Shown: in pieces, positions 51,328 to 59,983 of the stretch
Layout of the letters: each line of letters starts with the position of its first letter
Position numbering within the stretch: position 1 is the first letter of the stretch
Assembly (NCBI GenBank): GCA_022823235.1
Contig: JAJDXO010000050.1
Coordinates: 62,001 to 126,000 of the forward strand
DNA: 64,000 nucleotides
Source: Rhodospirillales bacterium
GTDB lineage: Bacteria; Pseudomonadota; Alphaproteobacteria; Rhodospirillales; UBA2165
Reading direction: 5' to 3'
Made by a program: the position numbers and the translations under genes
The notes under the pieces: generated by a model
Databases searched by the model: none
What the model saw: only the letters and a program-made list of their open reading frames with translations
What the model was told of the DNA's origin: nothing

Positions 51328-51381
51328 CGGATGCTCCGTGGTTGACGCGGATTGGCGCAATGGCTGACCGCCGACTGGGTC

Positions 51382-52308
51382 CTACCGGTTCATAGGGTGT
51401 CGTTGACCCCACTGGACATCCAGAACATGAGCGGCCGTGGTTCGTCCGCGCGGTGAATTTGCGTTCAGTTGGTCGCCGTCGGTCCAATGTTCGTGGGTGC
51501 GCCCCCAGGGATCCTGCCAATAGTCAAAAATCTGGCTTCCCTGGACGTGCCGCCCGATGCCCCAGAAATGCTGATGGTCATTGTCGACCAGGTAATCATG
51601 ACCCAATTGCAAATCGTCAAAATCCTCGACCTCGAACGCGCAATGGTTCAAGCCGGCCATGCCGGGCCGCTCCACCGTCAATAGGGTGTGATGGTCGACG
51701 AACTCGTCGCCTTTGTTGCAACGAAAGAACGCCGATACCGGCTTGTCCGGCTGGTCATCGGCAACGATGTCGTCGGAAATCAGAAAGCCGAAGCGCGGCT
51801 GATACCAATCCCGGCTCTGTGAAAAGTCCGAGACGAATATGACGACATGGCCCAGTCTTCTGACGTTGGACGGCGCCTTTTCATAACGGACGAATTCACC
51901 CTGACGCTGGTAGGTCGAACGGATATTGAGCGGTGCGCGGTTTGCGGCGGTTGCCGGTGGACGGGGCTCGATACCGTAGACGATCTCCACCTGAATGCCG
52001 TCGGGGTCCGTCATCACGACTCGATAGCCGCCGCCCGGCGCGTCGATCTCCTCGATATCCGACGAGTCGTCCATCCGTGCGAGCTCTTCAAGGTCTTCGA
52101 GGGAGCCTGCGTTGAATGCAAACCCGACGAAATCAGGTTCACCGAGTTCCGTGACATGCAGATACCGGTCGGACCCCGTGCCATGCATGTAAAGACGAGT
52201 GTCGGTCCGGTGGGCCCGCTTCATGCCGAAGTCCGAGAGGAATGCCTCCATTTTATCGAGATCGGGCGCCCGCAAACGGACGTAAGAGATATCGGTAACG
52301 TTCACCAT
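51382..52308 (-). CDS. Two-domain VOC protein, type I extradiol dioxygenase-like
   Basis: 308 residues from ATG 52308 (frame open to 52377). Two VOC modules: ISYVRLRAPDLDKMEAFLSDFGMK and LGHVVIFVSDFSQSRDWYQPRFGF. The facial iron triad of catechol 2,3-dioxygenases is in place: H154 (RLGHVVIF), H222 (GLNHCAFEV) and E273 (RTHEHWTDG), with HHTLL and DPWGR as usual. It cleaves an aromatic diol next to its hydroxyls. It follows the alpha/beta hydrolase by 16 bases; MDR and FAH genes follow. The second-shell residues are similar to BphC/MhpB-like type I enzymes, so a substituted catechol is likely. Confidence 0.88.
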   Translation of the reverse strand: MVNVTDISYVRLRAPDLDKMEAFLSDFGMKRAHRTDTRLYMHGTGSDRYLHVTELGEPDFVGFAFNAGSLEDLEELARMDDSSDIEEIDAPGGGYRVVMTDPDGIQVEIVYGIEPRPPATAANRAPLNIRSTYQRQGEFVRYEKAPSNVRRLGHVVIFVSDFSQSRDWYQPRFGFLISDDIVADDQPDKPVSAFFRCNKGDEFVDHHTLLTVERPGMAGLNHCAFEVEDFDDLQLGHDYLVDNDHQHFWGIGRHVQGSQIFDYWQDPWGRTHEHWTDGDQLNANSPRGRTTAAHVLDVQWGQRHPMNR

Positions 52309-52324
52309 ATTCCGTATGCCTTTC

Positions 52325-53140
52325 CTAGTGGTCGGCTTTCTCTTCAGCGCCGAAAAATTCCAGGACTTCGCCAACAAACCGTTCAGGATCCTTATCGAAC
52401 AGGAAGTGGCCGGCGCCCTTTAGTTCGATGTGCTCCACATCGGGAATCACATCCAAGATGAGGTCGGTCGATTTATTGACGTATCGCCCGGTTGTCTCGC
52501 CGGACAAGAGCCGCGTCGGCACGGCAATCTCCGCCATGCGGGAAGGCTCCATGTGGTAGTGGCGGTGGGCTTGAAATTCGCGGGGCAAGGTTCTCGCGAT
52601 CGCAATCCGCCGCGCCCAGCGGTCGGAATCTTTCTTTTGATCCTTGAACGCCTCAGTGCCCCGTTTCGTCCAATCGACATATTGAATTCGGACGACCTCT
52701 TCCCAGTCGCCCGCGTTTCCAGCGGCGATTATGGCGCCGACGATTTCCGGGGTGGGGCCGAACGGCCATACCGGGATCAAGGCGTCGTACATCAAGAATC
52801 CGACGAGGTTGTCCAGTCCGGGTACGGCCTCAAGTGCACACCCGGCCCCGAAGGAATGTGCGAACAGCCGGACCGGTTCGTCGATCGAGCGCACGAGGGC
52901 CGCAATATCTTCGGCTTCAAGCTTGAGCCGCCACTCGGCCCGGGTCCTTCCGCTAACGCCTCTGTCACGCCGGTCCATGAGGTAAACCGTGAAATGGCGG
53001 GCAAGTAAATTTTCCACATTTCGAAACGAGCGCCCGTCGACCCCCGTCCCGTGCACCATGATGAGCGGCGGCCCGTTACCAAGAAGCCGGCTACCGATTT
53101 CCGTTCCGTCAACGGACGACACCATGTGCATGCGATCCAT
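52325..53140 (-). CDS. Alpha/beta hydrolase (possible meta-cleavage C-C hydrolase)
   Basis: 271 residues from ATG 53140; a TTG at 53158 is an alternative and neither has a strong ribosome site. Motifs are the oxyanion HGTG (MVHGTGVDGRSF), the nucleophile elbow AHSFGAG (Ser about residue 96), an Asp near VPTRLLSGETT, and the His in GAGHFLFDKDPERF. It is the first gene of the minus-strand operon hydrolase-dioxygenase-MDR-FAH-DUF1993-amidohydrolase. Its position next to an extradiol dioxygenase suggests cleavage of the ring-fission product, as in MhpC/BphD. A generic esterase cannot be ruled out. It shares a divergent promoter region with the BKACE gene. Confidence 0.85.
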   Translation of the reverse strand: MDRMHMVSSVDGTEIGSRLLGNGPPLIMVHGTGVDGRSFRNVENLLARHFTVYLMDRRDRGVSGRTRAEWRLKLEAEDIAALVRSIDEPVRLFAHSFGAGCALEAVPGLDNLVGFLMYDALIPVWPFGPTPEIVGAIIAAGNAGDWEEVVRIQYVDWTKRGTEAFKDQKKDSDRWARRIAIARTLPREFQAHRHYHMEPSRMAEIAVPTRLLSGETTGRYVNKSTDLILDVIPDVEHIELKGAGHFLFDKDPERFVGEVLEFFGAEEKADH

Positions 53141-53216
53141 ATTCCGGGCTTCACCCAATCAATGAGTCTCATCCTTTTCGTGAAATCCGGATCGTAGGCC
53201 AATATCTGAGTTTTGG

Positions 53217-53235
53217 TTGTCCACAATGTAGACAA
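53217..53235. promoter_or_regulatory. Near-palindrome TTGTCCACAATGTAGACAA (IclR-type operator, copy 1)
   Basis: A 19-bp near-perfect palindrome (TTGTC...GACAA, inner ACA/TGT) in the 226-base gap between the divergent alpha/beta hydrolase and BKACE genes. Sixteen of nineteen bases recur at 55126-55144, on the other side of the iclR gene. It probably controls both directions. Confidence 0.65.
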
Positions 53236-53366
53236 TTCAAAGCTACATCCTTTGGCGGGATGCGAACGGACCTATGATCAATCCACATGTAAGCAAACCC
53301 CGCGGGCCGGTGAGCTGGACCGATCCCGTCTCAAGATGGCAACCCAATGCTTGAGGGAGAGTCCGG

Positions 53367-54263
53367 ATGGCCGTCCACGAAACCAAGACCATACTTACCT
53401 GCGCCCTTACCGGCGGCGGAACACCGCCGGAGAAGAACCCGGCGTTGCCTGTGACGCCGAAGGAAATCGCCGACTCGGCGATCGAGGCCGCCACGGCGGG
53501 TGCCGCCATCGTGCATATTCATGTGCGTGATCCCGAAACCGGCCGGCCCAGCATGAAACCGGAATTATACAAAGAGGTCGTCGACCGCATCCGAAGCAGC
53601 AGCACCGACGTCGTCTTGAATCTCACCTGCGGGCCCGGCGCACGATTTGTGCCTGGCGACCCGGATAGCGGCGATAACCTGGGAACGGCGAATGTTCAGT
53701 CAGCCGAGATCCGCATGCGGCACGTCGTCGAAAACCTTCCCGAAATCTGCACCCTGGATTGCGGGAGTATCAATTTTGGCGACCGCCTTGTGCTCCTAAA
53801 CACACCGGGGCAGTTGGCGCAGATGGCCGACATCGCGACCGGTCTCGGCGTGAAGGCCGAGTTGGAAGTGTTCGACACGGGACATCTCAGATTTGCCAAG
53901 ACCTTGATCACGAACGGCCATATTACGGGCCGTCCCCTGTTTCAGCTGTGCCTCGGCATACCCTGGGGCATCGAACAGACACCGGAATCGATGATGGTCA
54001 TGCGCGACCGCCTTCCGGATAACGCCGATTGGTCGTCATTCGGTATCAGCGCCGGCGAGTTCCCGATGCTGGCTCAGGCGGCTTTGTTGGGCGGTCATGT
54101 ACGCGTCGGCATGGAAGATAATATATACTTGGAGAAGGGTGTGTTGACGCCCGGCAACGGAGCGTTGGTCGAGAAAGGTGTAGAGATCCTTCGTACATTG
54201 GGCCGTGAACCCGCAACCGCCGCCGAAGCGCGGGAGATACTCGAATTGCGAAAAGCCGGCTAA
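53367..54263 (+). CDS. BKACE-family beta-keto acid cleavage enzyme (DUF849)
   Basis: A 298-residue TIM-barrel protein with the BKACE signatures: LTCALTGGGTPPEKNPALPVTPKEIADSAIEAATAGAAIVHIHVRDPETGRP (zinc HxH and Arg-Asp), NLTCGPG, LDCGSINFGD, KAELEVFDTG and GGHVRVGMEDNIYLEKG with the metal/catalytic Glu. The family condenses a beta-keto acid with acetyl-CoA to give acetoacetate and a new CoA ester, as in 3-keto-5-aminohexanoate cleavage (Kce). Which beta-keto acid is used is unknown. iclR lies 42 bases downstream in the same transcript. It would turn a keto acid from the adjacent meta-cleavage genes into CoA intermediates. Confidence 0.9.
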   Translation: MAVHETKTILTCALTGGGTPPEKNPALPVTPKEIADSAIEAATAGAAIVHIHVRDPETGRPSMKPELYKEVVDRIRSSSTDVVLNLTCGPGARFVPGDPDSGDNLGTANVQSAEIRMRHVVENLPEICTLDCGSINFGDRLVLLNTPGQLAQMADIATGLGVKAELEVFDTGHLRFAKTLITNGHITGRPLFQLCLGIPWGIEQTPESMMVMRDRLPDNADWSSFGISAGEFPMLAQAALLGGHVRVGMEDNIYLEKGVLTPGNGALVEKGVEILRTLGREPATAAEAREILELRKAG

Positions 54264-54305
54264 GTCCTTGAAGGGGATCCGCACCCAAGTTGGAGGCGCA
54301 ATCCC

Positions 54306-55127
54306 ATGGCCCAGCCAAAGCTGATAAAGAGCCTCCGAAAAGGACTGGAGGTGCTGCAACACCTCAACCTGCAGTCCGAAGTTTCCGTCAGCGAGCTCAG
54401 CCGGCTGACCAACATTCCAAGGCCGACGCTCTACCGAATCCTCGATACGCTCATCGAAGACGGTTTTGTGACGAAAGCGGGGCGGGGCGATATCTACAAG
54501 CTGACGATCACGGTCAATACCTTGAGCGCCGGCTTCAACGACGAAGAGTGGGTATCCGACATCGCGGCTCCTTTGATTTCGGAGCTTGGAAACGAAGTCG
54601 TATGGCCCGTGGATCTTGCGACGTTCGACGGCGATGCCATGCTGGTTCGAGTGACCACCCATCCGACCAGCCCGATTTCTCTCGAGCGCGGCTATTCCCG
54701 TCGAACCCGCCGCGGATTCCCGGGCTATCGCATTCCCTTTCTGCGGTCCGCCCCCGGGCAGGCCTATCTGGCCGCCTGTACGCCTCACCGTCAAAAGGCA
54801 ATCTTAGATGTCCTGACGAGTTCCGATCACGAAGAATTTGAGATTGCCCGCAACACCCGCCGCATCAAATCAATTCTGAAAAAAACCCGCGAACAGGGCT
54901 ATGCGGTCGGCACCGGACAGTACGGTCCGACGGCAATCCTGTCGGTTCCCGTTGTCCCCACCAAAGAACCCATCTCATGCATCAACCTCGCCTTCATCGT
55001 ATCCGCGGTCTCGCCGACGGAAATCGTCGATCAATACCTGCACACCCTGAAATCCGCCGCAGCGAATCTCGAGGATGCGCTTCGCGCGGCGGCGGAGTCG
55101 GGCCTACATCTACCGCACCTCGACTGA
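54306..55127 (+). CDS. IclR-family transcriptional regulator
   Basis: 273 residues, GGAGG upstream of the ATG. The helix-turn-helix LIKSLRKGLEVLQHLNLQ...VSVSELSRLTNIPRPTLYRILDTLIEDGFV is followed by the IclR effector domain (RSAPGQAYLAACTPHRQK and SVPVVPTKEPISCINLAF). It is cotranscribed with the BKACE gene. Two near-identical 19-bp palindromes flank the bkace-iclR pair: 53217-53235 (divergent promoter) and 55126-55144 (before the sulfatase-TRAP operon, overlapping this gene's stop). This points to one regulator governing the meta-cleavage operon, BKACE and the sulfatase/transport/hydroxylase operon together. Confidence 0.9.
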   Translation: MAQPKLIKSLRKGLEVLQHLNLQSEVSVSELSRLTNIPRPTLYRILDTLIEDGFVTKAGRGDIYKLTITVNTLSAGFNDEEWVSDIAAPLISELGNEVVWPVDLATFDGDAMLVRVTTHPTSPISLERGYSRRTRRGFPGYRIPFLRSAPGQAYLAACTPHRQKAILDVLTSSDHEEFEIARNTRRIKSILKKTREQGYAVGTGQYGPTAILSVPVVPTKEPISCINLAFIVSAVSPTEIVDQYLHTLKSAAANLEDALRAAAESGLHLPHLD

Positions 55128-55144
55128 GTCCACATTGTAGACAA
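55126..55144. promoter_or_regulatory. IclR-type operator, copy 2 (GAGTCCACATTGTAGACAA)
   Basis: It begins in the iclR stop codon and stands about 90 bases before the sulfatase start. It matches 16 of 19 bases of the palindrome at 53217, differing at the outer left bases and one centre base. It marks the promoter of the sulfatase-TRAP-monooxygenase operon. Confidence 0.65.
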
Positions 55145-55231
55145 TTTCGAACGGGCAATTGAACCGCGACCCGATGTCTCGCTAGCGTGCAGCCACAAAT
55201 CACGAAACGCAAAAATAGTGGAAGGCGCGCC

Positions 55232-56827
55232 ATGCAGGGAAGGCAGCCAAACTTTTTGTTCATCGTGACGGACCAGCAACGCTGGGATCACTTGGGCTGT
55301 GCCGGCAACCCGCTTCTGAAAACACCCCATATCGATTCATTGGCGGCGAAAGGGCGGCGGTTTAGCCGATTTTATGTTAATTCGGCCGTTTGCCAGACCA
55401 ACCGCGCGACAATCATGACCGGCCAAACGGTCACTCAGCACGGTGTCCGGGTAAACGGTATACCCATATCCCTTGATTCCGTTTGTTATCCTCATCTGCT
55501 GCAGGCCGGCGGATACGAGACGGCCCTGTTCGGAAAGGCGCACTTCCAGAACTTCACCACCGAAGAAGCGAGACGGCAGCCCGGCGAAAATGGTCTGCAA
55601 CCGCCGCCGGATGAACTCCGGGATTCCATCCGAAGCGTCCGGTCCGGTCCGCCCTACCAGCGGGAACTCGGGTTCGACACGTCGGAAGACCCCGAGGCGG
55701 ATGAACGGGAAGGACCCTACTACGGATTCGAACGCTTCCGGGTGTGTACCTGGCACGGCGACCAAGTACAGGGCCACTACTCCCACTGGCTGAGACAACG
55801 CTTCGCCGACGCCGACACCCGGCGGTCGGAACCCGATCCCCGTTACGACGCGCCCCAGGCCCGCAAACCCCGCATGCCGGAAGAGCTCTACCCCACCGGC
55901 TATATCGCCCGGATGACGCTCGATTATCTGGACGACTATGCGGCGCGGGGATCGGACAGGCCGTTCTTCGTCCAATGCAGTTTCCCGGACCCGCATCACC
56001 CGTTCACGCCTCCAGGGAAGTATTGGGACATGTACGATCCGGCGGACGTGAACCTGCCGGACTCCTTTTATCACGAACCGCATGATCAGACGCCGGTGTT
56101 GGCCCGCTACCATGAGGAGTTGAACAGCGGCCAGGCAAATCGCGACTGGGTCATGCCCTATGCCGTTCGCGAGCACGAGGCGAAGCAAATTACGGCGCTG
56201 ACCTACGGCATGATCGGCTTCATTGACGACTCGGTCGGGCGCATCCTCGCCAAGCTGAAGGATCATGGCCTGGACCGGGATACGGTCATCATCTTTACCA
56301 GCGATCACGGTGACTGGATGGGCGACCACGGTCTGATGCAGAAGGCCCTGCTGCACTACCAGGGACTGATCCGCGTGCCCTTCATCTGGAGCGATCCCGC
56401 CGACCCCTCGGCGGGCCGCGCCACGGATGAATTCGCCTGTTCCCAGGACATCCCGAATTCGATTCTCGCACGCGCCGGCCTCGCCCCCTGCGCCGGTATG
56501 CAAGGCAAGGATCTCACCCGGATCATACTTGATGAAGAACCCTCCAGGCGCGATGGGGTCCTGGTCGAGCAAATGACGACATTCACGCTCCCGGGGGACG
56601 ATTTTCCCACCCGGGTCAAAACGTTTGTCGATCGGGACTGGCGGCTTTCCTACTTCTCCACCAAGGAATGGGGCGAGTTGTACGACCTGAAGAACGACCC
56701 CGGAGAGATCGTCAACCTTTGGGCATCGCCGGATCACCGGACCGTCAGACTGGAACTGATGGAACATGCGATGAAGGAAATGGTGGCAAACGAATCTCTT
56801 TCACCAATCCAGATAAATGTCGGCTGA
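55232..56827 (+). CDS. Sulfatase-family hydrolase with non-standard CQTNR active site
   Basis: 531 residues from ATG 55232 (GGAAGG upstream; a GTG at 55187 is possible). Metal-binding PNFLFIVTDQQRWDHLG opens the protein. The nucleophile region reads SAVCQTNRATIMTGQ with C54, where type I sulfatases have C-x-P-S-R; Pro is Thr and Ser is Asn. Later come GYETALFGKAHFQ and the metal site IIFTSDHGDWMGDHGLMQKALLHYQG. It may be a sulfatase with unusual formylglycine recognition or a phosphonate monoester/phosphodiester hydrolase relative. No signal peptide. It is the first gene of an operon with TRAP transport genes, controlled from the IclR operator at 55126. Confidence 0.85.
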   Translation: MQGRQPNFLFIVTDQQRWDHLGCAGNPLLKTPHIDSLAAKGRRFSRFYVNSAVCQTNRATIMTGQTVTQHGVRVNGIPISLDSVCYPHLLQAGGYETALFGKAHFQNFTTEEARRQPGENGLQPPPDELRDSIRSVRSGPPYQRELGFDTSEDPEADEREGPYYGFERFRVCTWHGDQVQGHYSHWLRQRFADADTRRSEPDPRYDAPQARKPRMPEELYPTGYIARMTLDYLDDYAARGSDRPFFVQCSFPDPHHPFTPPGKYWDMYDPADVNLPDSFYHEPHDQTPVLARYHEELNSGQANRDWVMPYAVREHEAKQITALTYGMIGFIDDSVGRILAKLKDHGLDRDTVIIFTSDHGDWMGDHGLMQKALLHYQGLIRVPFIWSDPADPSAGRATDEFACSQDIPNSILARAGLAPCAGMQGKDLTRIILDEEPSRRDGVLVEQMTTFTLPGDDFPTRVKTFVDRDWRLSYFSTKEWGELYDLKNDPGEIVNLWASPDHRTVRLELMEHAMKEMVANESLSPIQINVG

Positions 56828-56867
56828 CCGTCAGCCGAACTTCCAACAACCTAGAAGGGAGGAAGAA

Positions 56868-57959
56868 ATGAGAAACGAACAGAAAATTGCCCAAACGAAC
56901 AAACAGGCCATCCGAAAAACACTGCTATGTCTGGCGGGTGCCGTCATCGTGGCGCCGATATTTACCGCGACACCAGCCATGGCCGAGCCGAAAGAGCTCA
57001 TTTTCAATGTCTTCTTCCCCCAACGGGCGCCGATTTGGGGGGGAGCGCTTAAACCCTGGTACGAACAAGCTGTGGCGAATTCGAACGGGACGATCAAAAT
57101 CAAGGTCCCGACGGCCAGTTTGGCTCCCGCGCCACGGCAGTTTGATATCGTTCAAGACGGCGTCGCCGACATCACAATTTCCGCAACCCTGTTCAGGCGG
57201 CAAATCGTTCTCCCCAACATGACATTCGTGCCCTTCCTGGCCCGCCAAACCTACGCCGCCTCGAATGCGCTTTGGGCGACCCATGAGAAATATTTTGCCG
57301 CCGCAAATGAGTACAAGGGTTTCAAACTGCTATCGATCTGGAATCTGGGCGCCTCCCAGATTCAGACCATCTCCCGCCCTGTAAACAGCATTGCTGATCT
57401 CAAAAGCCTGAAGATCAGGACGTCGCCGGGTGTCGAAACAGCCATGCTCAAAGCTCTGGGCGGTACGCCGATACCCGCGCCAGGTGTCAAGATGTTCGAA
57501 CTGGTGAATGGTGGGGTTGTCGACGGAAACATGTCGGCCCTCGGACCGGCCATGACCCTCGGCTTGCCGGCAAAGATCAGACATATCACTGAATTTCCCG
57601 GCGGATTAAATCGTGTGACGTTCAGCCTGATCATGGAAGCAAAGTCATTCGCCGGATTGCCGGCGGACGCACGGCGGGCGTTGACCGCCCATGCCGGCGG
57701 TGAACTCGGGACAAAGCTTGGTTTTGTCGAAGAAGCCGTCACCCGGCGGGCGCGCATGGTGTTCAAAAAAGCAGGCACGACATTCGCCGACGCCTCACCG
57801 GAATTCCAGGCGGCCATGGCCAAATCATTGCAGTTCGTTGAGCAGGACTGGATCAAGCAGGCCGGAAAAAAGGGTGTGGATGGCAAGGCCGCCCTGGCGT
57901 TTTACAGGCAACGCGTCGCGGCATTCAAACCACCCCCCGGGAAAGGCATGAAGAAGTAG
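56868..57959 (+). CDS. TRAP transporter substrate-binding protein, DctP family
   Basis: 363 residues from ATG 56868, preceded by GGGAGGAAG. A long N-terminus with hydrophobic core (TLLCLAGAVIVAPIFTATPAMA) is the signal peptide. The mature protein shows DctP features: WGGALKPWYEQAVANSNGTIKIKVP, FDIVQDGVADITIS, LPNMTFVPFL, and the ligand-Arg block SIADLKSLKIRTSPGVETAMLKALGGTPIPAP with MFELVNGGVVDGNM. It delivers a carboxylate- or sulfonate-bearing solute to the DctQ/DctM membrane pair encoded next. It lies 40 bases after the sulfatase, so the transported compound is probably the sulfatase substrate or its product. Confidence 0.9.
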   Translation: MRNEQKIAQTNKQAIRKTLLCLAGAVIVAPIFTATPAMAEPKELIFNVFFPQRAPIWGGALKPWYEQAVANSNGTIKIKVPTASLAPAPRQFDIVQDGVADITISATLFRRQIVLPNMTFVPFLARQTYAASNALWATHEKYFAAANEYKGFKLLSIWNLGASQIQTISRPVNSIADLKSLKIRTSPGVETAMLKALGGTPIPAPGVKMFELVNGGVVDGNMSALGPAMTLGLPAKIRHITEFPGGLNRVTFSLIMEAKSFAGLPADARRALTAHAGGELGTKLGFVEEAVTRRARMVFKKAGTTFADASPEFQAAMAKSLQFVEQDWIKQAGKKGVDGKAALAFYRQRVAAFKPPPGKGMKK

Positions 57960-58009
57960 CTGCCGCTGTTTCGGCACGCACTTCATTAACCTGACGAAGG
58001 ATCGGCAAC

Positions 58010-58654
58010 GTGGCCTCCGACCTGGAAAAACCGGCTCCGGCATCCAACGGGATGCCGGAGCGGCCGGACTATTCACCGGCGGGTCAATGGCGGGCATTTC
58101 GTGCCGGCCTGCGGGGATCCGTACGAGACGCCGTTGCGTCCGGCACGTCCGGGCGAATGACCGGCCGCGTGGCCGGCACGTTCGCGGCTTTCTCGGCCCT
58201 TTGCATCGCTTGCCTTCTAACGGTGATGTTCGTCTCGGTGACGTTCCGCTACGTCCTCAATACGCCGATCGCCGTCTCGGAAGAACTGACGGCCTGGCTG
58301 CTTGGCCTGACGATTTTTTCGGCGTTTCCGTTCGTCACCATGGAGAAATCACACATCCAAATCGAGCTTTTGATCGGGTTGGTTCGCGGGCGTCCAAAAC
58401 TGGAGCGGTTACGGCAATTCCTGGTCGACCTTGGGACCCTTGCCATGGTCGTTTTCCTGGGGACACGTCTTTGGGAGCAGGCGACCCGCTATATGGAGCG
58501 GCTCGTGGTGAGCGAAGGCCAGGAGTGGCCCCTGGCACCCATCGTCTTTGTGTTCGTCGGGTTATTGGCCATCGCTACGTGGGTATTCGCGCTTGTGATT
58601 CTCGCCGATATGCGGCGGTCGAGACGCGAGGGCCGCAACGCGGGTACGAGTTAG
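58010..58654 (+). CDS. TRAP transporter small permease, DctQ family
   Basis: 214 residues from GTG 58010; ATG 58052 is an alternative. A polar N-terminus of about 50 residues precedes four membrane helices: FAAFSALCIACLLTVMFVSVTFRYVL, ELTAWLLGLTIFSAFPFVTME, QFLVDLGTLAMVVFLGTRLW and WPLAPIVFVFVGLLAIATWVFALVIL. FRYVLNTPIAVSEELTAWLLG is the DctQ signature. It pairs with the DctM protein 9 bases downstream to form the gradient-driven importer fed by the DctP protein upstream. Confidence 0.88.
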   Translation: MASDLEKPAPASNGMPERPDYSPAGQWRAFRAGLRGSVRDAVASGTSGRMTGRVAGTFAAFSALCIACLLTVMFVSVTFRYVLNTPIAVSEELTAWLLGLTIFSAFPFVTMEKSHIQIELLIGLVRGRPKLERLRQFLVDLGTLAMVVFLGTRLWEQATRYMERLVVSEGQEWPLAPIVFVFVGLLAIATWVFALVILADMRRSRREGRNAGTS

Positions 58655-58663
58655 GCCGGTCCC

Positions 58664-59980
58664 ATGATTCCCGTTCTCATTGGAATTGCCGCCCTCCTGA
58701 TAATAGGTGGTTTCGGCTTTCCGCTCGGCCTCGCCCTCATGCTCATCGGATATGTCGGCTTTGGGGTCATGCACCCGAAGGGGCTGGACGCGGCCAGTAC
58801 CGTGGCGGGCCAGCAGATCCTCGAGTTGGCGCTCAACTTCCAGTTCGCGGTGCTGCCGCTGTTCCTGTTGATGGGCGTGTTTGTCAACCGGTCGGGTATC
58901 TCCGACGACCTCTACGAAACCGCCAACCGGTGGTTCGGCCATATGAAGGGCGGTCTGGCCATTTCCACGGTGGCCGCCTGCGGCGGATTTGCGGCGATTT
59001 CGGGGTCCTCGGTCGCAACCGCCGCCACAATGGCCCGCGTCGCCGTCCCGTCCATGCGCAAATACAAGTATAACGATGCCTTCTCGGCCGGGACGGTCGC
59101 CGCCGGCGGCACCATGGGCATACTCATCCCGCCCTCGGGCGCGCTCATTATTTACGGGCTCATCGCCGAGGTGGACATCGCCAAATTATTCGTGGCCGGC
59201 ATCGTGCCGGGGCTGATCACCATCGCCGCCTATATGGTGGTGATCCGCCTAGTCTGCATGGTCAAACCGGACTGGGGTCCGCCCGCCGAACGCTTTTCCT
59301 GGCGGGAGAGGCTGACCACCGTCTACAAGGTCTGGGGAATCGTCTTCCTGTTTTTTCTGATCATGGGCGGTATTTTTCTCGGTGTCTTCACGCCATCCGA
59401 AGCGGGCGGGATCGGAGCGGCCGGCGCTCTGGTCTTCGCTATGGCCCGCGGCCGGATGAATTGGCGGGTATTTTTCGATTCACTGCTGGAGGCGGGGAAA
59501 ACCACCGCCACCGTGTTCACGGTCGCCTTCGGCGCTCTCATGCTGAACCAATTCGTCAATATCGCCGGCGCGCCCGAGGATGTGCTCGGATTCATCCGCG
59601 GGCTCAATATTTCGCCGTGGATGGTCGTTGTCGTGGTTCTGCTCTGTTACGTCGTGCTCGGCATGTTCATCGACGGCATCGCCATGATCTTCCTGACCGT
59701 GCCGATTTTCGTGCCGCTGATCGAAGGATTGGGGCTTCCCATCGATCCGGGCCTGGTGCTGATCTGGTGGGGCATCGTCCTGGTGATGGTGGTGGAGATC
59801 AGCCTGATCACTCCGCCCATCGGTATGAATGTATTCGTTATCTCCTCCATGCTGCCCGATGTGAGCCTCAAGCAGGTGTTCCAGGGGATCGTTCCGTTCT
59901 TCGTCGCCGACATCGGGAGATTGGCGCTCGTGGTCATTTTTCCAGCGACGGCCCTTTGGCTAACGCAATTTATGGGCTAG
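58664..59980 (+). CDS. TRAP transporter large permease, DctM family
   Basis: 438 residues, about twelve hydrophobic helices. Typical DctM sequence: FPLGLALMLIGYVGF, LFLLMGVFVNRSGISDDLYETANRWFGHMKGGLAISTVAACGGFAAISGSSVATAATMARVAVPSM, then GGTMGILIPPSGALIIYGLIAE and the mirrored LLCYVVLGMFIDGIAMIFLTVPIFVPLIE...ITPPIGMNVFVISSMLPDVSLKQVF. This is the pore subunit. The FAD hydroxylase gene begins 3 bases after its stop, so import and first oxidation of the substrate are tightly coexpressed. Confidence 0.92.
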   Translation: MIPVLIGIAALLIIGGFGFPLGLALMLIGYVGFGVMHPKGLDAASTVAGQQILELALNFQFAVLPLFLLMGVFVNRSGISDDLYETANRWFGHMKGGLAISTVAACGGFAAISGSSVATAATMARVAVPSMRKYKYNDAFSAGTVAAGGTMGILIPPSGALIIYGLIAEVDIAKLFVAGIVPGLITIAAYMVVIRLVCMVKPDWGPPAERFSWRERLTTVYKVWGIVFLFFLIMGGIFLGVFTPSEAGGIGAAGALVFAMARGRMNWRVFFDSLLEAGKTTATVFTVAFGALMLNQFVNIAGAPEDVLGFIRGLNISPWMVVVVVLLCYVVLGMFIDGIAMIFLTVPIFVPLIEGLGLPIDPGLVLIWWGIVLVMVVEISLITPPIGMNVFVISSMLPDVSLKQVFQGIVPFFVADIGRLALVVIFPATALWLTQFMG

Positions 59981-59983
59981 CCG

